Shown: positions 59,721-64,000 of the stretch, piece by piece
Layout of the letters: every line of letters starts with the position of its first letter
Position numbering within the stretch: the stretch's first letter is position 1
Assembly: GCA_947095535.1 (NCBI GenBank)
Contig: OX352772.1
Coordinates: 320,488,018-320,552,017 of the forward strand
DNA: 64,000 bases
Direction of reading: 5' to 3'
Origin: Poecilobothrus nobilitatus
Lineage: Eukaryota; Arthropoda; Insecta; Diptera; Dolichopodidae
Program-made: the position numbers and the translations under genes
The notes under the pieces: model-generated
Database searches by the model: none
What the model saw: only the letters and a program-made list of their open reading frames with translations
What the model was told of the DNA's origin: nothing

Positions 59721-60872
59721 ATGTCACAACATTTCGTAGCTATCGGAGTTGTTGACATACTTATAGAAGAATTATCGAAATTAAATTTAAATAGAAATAC
59801 AGAAAATCGAATCATGACAGACCCAAAAAGCCTTACAATTGACCCACTTAAATATTTAGAACGTGTACCTGAATTTAATGGGAAATTCGGTACCTTACAA
59901 ACTTTTATCGATTTAGTAGATCGGATCACACCTTTACTACTCCAATACGACGAATTCTCAAAAGGAATTTTCTCTGACATAATTAAATCAAAATTAACTG
60001 GAAGTGCCAGAGAAGTTATCGAAATCAATCATCAAGCTACCACCTGGGATGAAATTAAAAAAGTACTTAATAACAATTTTGGCGATAGGCTATCCGCTGA
60101 CCAACTTTTTGACCAGTTAAGGGGCCAAACTTTTAAGACGAATGCTGTCGAATTTTACAACGACGTGAAAGCTATACTTAGAAGACTAAATACAAAAACA
60201 CAGTTGGAATACCAAAACAATAACGACGAATTAGAAAGATATTTAAAAGCTAACGTTCAAAGTGCTTTAGATACTTTTAAAAATAAAGTTCCTGAACCCT
60301 TGAAATCAATCCTATCTTGCAGAGATCCTAAGACGTTAGAAGATGCAATGAAAATTTTATACGAATCGGGCTACGCTTTTTCGAATATCAATGTCAATCA
60401 TAACTATACCCAAAATAACCATAACAGTAATCGTAATCGCCATAATAACAATAATCGTTACATTAGTAACAAAACATCCCAAAATCGTTCAAATAACATT
60501 CAAGACAATCCAAATCGTGATAATAATCGTAATTCTATTCGAAACCCCTCTAATAATATTAATAATAATGGTAATCGCTCAATCAGATATTTCAACAATA
60601 ATACATCTCCAAATACAACGCACCAAAACGGTACCTCTAATCCCAACATTCTTCATAATAATAACAGAAGCCCACCTGGTGTGTACAATCATATAAATAA
60701 TCAACGACCATTTTACAATAATTGGCAACCAAACCAGAACAGAAATTCTCACTACAACCCCAACTACCAAAACAATTACAATTCGCAAGTAGAACCCATG
60801 GATGTTAATAATCAGCAAACCATCGATATAGGAAATTTTCGGGAGACTGGCCAAACCGACTCACCTACATAA
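59721..60872 (+). CDS. gag: Gag-like structural protein of the LTR element
   Basis: The frame is 383 codons from ATG 59721 to TAA 60870-60872; a second in-frame ATG at 59814 (MTDPKSLTIDPLKYLERVPE) may be used instead. Residues about 40-210 resemble the gypsy-type capsid: FNGKFGTLQTFIDLVDRITP, SARE(V), TTWDEIKKVLNNNFGDRLSA. Residues about 230-350 are strongly N- and R-rich with no CCHC zinc knuckle, as in 297/17.6 gag, and presumably supply RNA binding. The end, QVEPMDVNNQQTIDIGNFRE, is typical of the group just before the frameshift. The product would form cytoplasmic particles carrying the element's RNA. The frame is intact. Confidence 0.9.
   Translation: MSQHFVAIGVVDILIEELSKLNLNRNTENRIMTDPKSLTIDPLKYLERVPEFNGKFGTLQTFIDLVDRITPLLLQYDEFSKGIFSDIIKSKLTGSAREVIEINHQATTWDEIKKVLNNNFGDRLSADQLFDQLRGQTFKTNAVEFYNDVKAILRRLNTKTQLEYQNNNDELERYLKANVQSALDTFKNKVPEPLKSILSCRDPKTLEDAMKILYESGYAFSNINVNHNYTQNNHNSNRNRHNNNNRYISNKTSQNRSNNIQDNPNRDNNRNSIRNPSNNINNNGNRSIRYFNNNTSPNTTHQNGTSNPNILHNNNRSPPGVYNHINNQRPFYNNWQPNQNRNSHYNPNYQNNYNSQVEPMDVNNQQTIDIGNFRETGQTDSPT
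60833..60839 (+). promoter_or_regulatory. -1 ribosomal frameshift site, A AAT TTT
   Basis: In the gag frame the heptamer sits as A AAT TTT, exactly the X XXY YYZ form, 31 bases before the gag stop. The -1 frame is open from here through protease, with no stop to 62870, so pol can be made as a gag-pol fusion. A clear stimulatory stem was not found by eye. Confidence 0.75.
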
Positions 60873-62872
60873 AAATAAAGGAATACAATTTTCTAATCGA
60901 CAGTGGCGCTTCAAGCTCAATAATCCGACCAGACAGTTTCAAGGAAATACCTAGAATACAACTAAAAAATTCAAAAATTTTGAGAGCATTGAAAAAAGAT
61001 GTCTTAATAAATCAAGCAATAAGTATAAATATTTTTGAGGAATTCAAACCAAACAATAATGAAAAATTTGTATTTTTGGTTCATGATTTTCATGAAAAAT
61101 ACCATGGCCTTATAGGTAATGATATACTAATGCAAGTTAACGCTGTTATCGACTACAAAAATAAAATTCTCATGATGAACGACACTCCAATAAAATTATA
61201 CTTTAGTCACCAACCAGAAAATACCATATACCAAATCGAACCTGGGGAATATTATTATAAAATCCCTGTCAAACAACAAAAAGGTGACGCAATGATAGAA
61301 GAAACTAATTTAAATGCCGACGTTCGAATTCTAGAAGGTATTTATGAAGTAAACGACTTTCAAGCAAAAGCCAAAATACTTAACGTATGTGACCAACCTA
61401 AAATGTTCAATTTCAACGAACCATTCCCGTCCGCAGAAATAGACGAAATCTTAGATTTCAATAATTACGAAACAAACGAATACTTAACGTACAAAGACAG
61501 TAAAATTATTCCAGAAAAAATTAAAACCGACCACTTAAATAAAGAAGAAAAACTTCAATTAAATCATCTTATATCTGAATTTAATGAAATATTTTCTGAA
61601 CAAATACCTCTCTCAGTTACCAACAAAATCAGACACAAAATTAATACTATAGACAACATACCAATAAAAAGCAAAATTTACAGATACCCATATATCCACA
61701 AAATAGAGATACAAAAGCAAATTCAGGAAATGTTGGAAAATGGAATTATCCAACATAGCAATAGTCCGTACAACAGCCCAGTTTGGGTTATTCCCAAAAA
61801 ATTAGATTCCTCTGGCGAGCGGAAATACCGTCTTGTCATAGACTACCGTAAACTTAATGAAAAGACAATTGACGACTCTTATCCAATCCCTAATATTGAA
61901 GAAATATTGGACAAATTAGGGAAAAGTACGTATTTCTCTGTAATAGATTTAAAATCCGGATTCCATCAAATAGAAATGGAACCGGAAGACATACAAAAGA
62001 CTGCATTCTCTGTTGACAACGGACACTACGAATTTAGTAGAATGCCTTTTGGGCTGAAAAATGCCCCTAGTACCTTTCAACGCCTGATGGACAATATATT
62101 GAGGGAAAATATAGGCAAAGAATGTCTAACGTACATGGACGACATTGTAGTGTTCTCAAACGGTTTAGAAGAACACATAAAAAACTTAAAAAAAATTTTC
62201 ACAAAAATAAAATCAGCTCGACTTCGAGTACAACTAGACAAATGCGACTTTCTAAGAAAAGAAGTCGAATTTTTAGGACACGTTATCAATGAACACGGAA
62301 TACATCCCAACCAAAAGAAAATAGAGGTAATTAAAAACTACCAAATTCCAAAAACTCCAAAGGAAATAAAAAGATTCCTAGGTATCGCAGGATACTATAG
62401 GAAATTCATAAAAAATTTCGCCGAGATAGCAAAACCCATGACTCTATTCTTAAAGAAAAATTCTAAAGTAGACATAAATAACCACAAATACATCCAAAGT
62501 TTCAACGATCTAAAAAAGAAATTAATATCAGCACCAATTCTTATCTACCCCGATTTTGAAAAAAATTTCGAAATAACCACAGATGCGAGTCATTATGCCA
62601 TAGGTGGCGTACTATCTCAAGAAGGAAAACCAATCTCATACGTGTCTCGCACACTAAATGAGCACGAAATTAATTATTCAACAATCGAGAAAGAACTTCT
62701 CAGTATTGTATGGTCACTTAAACAATTCAGACCATATGTTTTCGGTAGAAAAATTAAACTCTTCACAGATCACAAGCCCTTAGTTTGGTTACACAGTCTT
62801 AAAGAACCAAACAGCAAATTAATAAGATGGAAATTGCAAATTCAAGAATATGACTATGACATATCATACTAA
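60836..62872 (+). CDS. pol: Pol, N-terminal part: protease, reverse transcriptase, RNase H
   Basis: Entered by -1 frameshift from gag. The protease active site is FLIDSGASSSI (catalytic Asp at 60899). Reverse transcriptase spans about 61660-62330: NGIIQHSNSPYNSPVWVIPK, the conserved YRLVIDYRKLN, FSRMPFGLKNAPSTFQRLMD and catalytic TYMDDIVVFS (62128-62157). The connection and RNase H follow, with ITTDASHYAIGGVLSQ (about 62573-62620), ELLSIVW and FTDHKPLVWL (62761-62790). It ends at TAA 62870, just where group members read on in the same frame through YDISY...KGCENKVADFLSRI. The stop separates it from the integrase and is probably a disabling point mutation. No ATG is expected; an upstream-most start codon in this frame would miss protease. 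Confidence 0.88.
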   Translation, partial: FSGDWPNRLTYIKIKEYNFLIDSGASSSIIRPDSFKEIPRIQLKNSKILRALKKDVLINQAISINIFEEFKPNNNEKFVFLVHDFHEKYHGLIGNDILMQVNAVIDYKNKILMMNDTPIKLYFSHQPENTIYQIEPGEYYYKIPVKQQKGDAMIEETNLNADVRILEGIYEVNDFQAKAKILNVCDQPKMFNFNEPFPSAEIDEILDFNNYETNEYLTYKDSKIIPEKIKTDHLNKEEKLQLNHLISEFNEIFSEQIPLSVTNKIRHKINTIDNIPIKSKIYRYPYIHKIEIQKQIQEMLENGIIQHSNSPYNSPVWVIPKKLDSSGERKYRLVIDYRKLNEKTIDDSYPIPNIEEILDKLGKSTYFSVIDLKSGFHQIEMEPEDIQKTAFSVDNGHYEFSRMPFGLKNAPSTFQRLMDNILRENIGKECLTYMDDIVVFSNGLEEHIKNLKKIFTKIKSARLRVQLDKCDFLRKEVEFLGHVINEHGIHPNQKKIEVIKNYQIPKTPKEIKRFLGIAGYYRKFIKNFAEIAKPMTLFLKKNSKVDINNHKYIQSFNDLKKKLISAPILIYPDFEKNFEITTDASHYAIGGVLSQEGKPISYVSRTLNEHEINYSTIEKELLSIVWSLKQFRPYVFGRKIKLFTDHKPLVWLHSLKEPNSKLIRWKLQIQEYDYDISY

Positions 62873-64000
62873 AAAGGTTGTGAAAATAAGGTAGCTGATT
62901 TCCTAAGTAGAATAGACATAAACCAAAACGAAAATATCCCATTCCAAACTAATATTATAGAAACAGTTACGCCTTTAAATTTATACAAAAATCAAATTAT
63001 AATAAACAAAATTAATTCGGGCTCTTTGCAAATCAAAACACGAAATATATTTAACAAAACCCTTAAAACAATATCCATAAAAGTCTTAGACGATATCACA
63101 TTAAAAATGATTATCAAGAATCATTTTGACCCAAAACGAACTAACGCCATATATGTAAACGACGAAATATTTGATAAAATAAATCCTATCCTTCGCGAAC
63201 ATTTTATAAATTACAAAATTATTAGGAGTAAAAAATTACTGAAAAATATTACCAATGACGAAGAACTAGAAAATCTCATTCAAACAAAGCACTTGGAAAA
63301 CAATCACCGTGGCATTAACGAAATTAACGAAGAAATGAAAAACGAATTCTATCACCCAAATTTAAAACTTAAGATATCAGAATTTATAAATAACTGCGAA
63401 GTGTGCATTCTAGAAAAATATGAAAGAAAACCCCCACAGATTCCGTTAAAAATATCCGAAACTCCGAATAAACCTAACCAAATAATCCATATGGACATAT
63501 TCTATTCCATAAACAAGTCATTATTTGTCACTATGATCGATAAATTCAGTAAAATCGCCATGTTTACTAAAGTACAAAATAGAAGTGAGGCAGAATTCAG
63601 AAGAGCAATTGCAAAGTATATTAGCACATACGGTAACATAGCGAAAATAGTTACTGATAACGAATTAGGAATGAAATCCCATTTAATGAGAAAATTTTTG
63701 GAAGAAAATAATATCACAATCCACTACACTTCCAATTCAAATCACAACAGTAACGCAGACATAGAGCGCTTGCATAACACCATCAACGAGCACCTCAGAC
63801 TATTAAAACATGCAAAGAAAAATCTACCAATCGAAGAGCAAATGATTTTAATAAACGGGTATTACAACAATACGATACACTCCTCAACAAACAAGAAACC
63901 AATAGATTTCATTCAAGGTAAAATAACAGAAAGCGAATACGAACAAATCTACAACAAAATATTAGAAAAGAAAAACCGCGTTATTGAAAAAGCAAACGAA
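62873..64000 (+). CDS. pol: Pol, C-terminal part: integrase (partial, runs off window)
   Basis: The same frame as the upstream pol segment, open from the TAA to the window end. It begins KGCENKVADFLSR, the usual RNase H tail. Integrase features: the zinc-binding HHCC motif in HLENNHRGINE (about 63292) and NCEVC (about 63394-63408); the catalytic triad in HMDIFYS (about 63490), IVTDNELGM (about 63647-63673) and NADIERLH (about 63753-63776). The tail continues with IHSSTNKKPIDFIQ. No frameshift or further stop is seen in 1,128 bases. It would insert the cDNA into the host chromosome, but the upstream stop should prevent its synthesis unless it is read through. Confidence 0.87.

Larger units (their letters stand above)
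57977..64000 (+). mobile_element. Gypsy-superfamily LTR retrotransposon (297/17.6 type), 5' part
   Basis: Order: LTR, tRNA-Ser-type primer site, long leader, gag, -1 frameshift, protease, reverse transcriptase, RNase H, integrase. The gag and pol character (Asn-rich gag without a zinc knuckle, PMDV...NFRETG at the gag end, YMDD reverse transcriptase) and the primer site place it with the insect 17.6/297/Tom group, whose fuller members carry env and are called errantiviruses. The element runs past the window end, so the remainder of integrase, any env and the 3' LTR are unseen. Apart from one in-frame TAA the coding region is open. Confidence 0.93.

Noticed and set aside
59699..60028. Minus-strand frame opposite gag
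   Set aside because: It is the shadow of a strongly supported coding region. The same applies to 60391-60854 and to minus frames opposite pol and integrase.
60980..60988. Pol start codon near 60980
   Set aside because: There is no ATG there (it is TTG), and starting there would omit the protease active site. Frameshift entry is better supported.

Overview
The window is about 80% A+T eukaryotic DNA with long homopolymer runs, TATA/CATATG-rich microsatellites, a 53-nt intron beside a 3.7-kb intron, a 297/17.6-type LTR retrotransposon, mariner and jockey-like relics and many short inverted-repeat elements. This fits an insect nuclear genome, most likely a fly (Diptera). There is no bacterial, organellar or CRISPR content.

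Host genes are sparse and all lie on the minus strand. (1) A probable terminal exon of an unidentified gene lies at 17574-17785, with a 3' splice site and a poly(A) signal. (2) A LYSMD1/2-family gene (one LysM domain) lies at 28943-33601 in three coding exons whose phases match. (3) A lysine-rich, S/T-P-rich protein of about 475 aa, which I do not recognise, lies at 37162-38643 in two exons. Everything else is intergenic or intronic DNA and transposon debris.

Repeats, left to right: a decayed mariner-like element (2043-3219); two short terminal-inverted-repeat elements (4691-5304, 5342-5669); direct-repeat blocks near 8.7-10.4 kb; a cluster of hairpins (13.2-13.4 kb); a second, rearranged mariner relic (19168-19915); a jockey-like reverse-transcriptase relic (20040-20595); a 475-bp near-perfect hairpin (22506-22980) next to a possible P/THAP9-type transposase scrap; tRNA-like SINEs (about 18.5 and 25.1 kb); further short elements (34847-35030, 48991-49320, and 50400-50619 with a clean 9-bp target duplication); and a foldback element whose arms are inverted CCCAAAAT minisatellites (about 44050-44770). 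Two dispersed families recur: one with a roughly 477-bp tandem period (copies near 3.8-4.4, 39.7-41.1, 45.3-46.1 and 55.9-57.1 kb) and one at 42.2-42.8 and 52.5-53.9 kb.

The right end (about 57977-64000) is the 5' part of a gypsy-superfamily element. It has an LTR with TATA box and hairpins, a tRNA-Ser-type primer-binding site, a leader with a small ORF and a strong splice donor, gag without a zinc knuckle, a -1 frameshift site, and protease-RT-RNase H-integrase interrupted by one in-frame TAA. The element runs off the window, so its 3' LTR and any env are not visible. It is otherwise so intact that it looks young.
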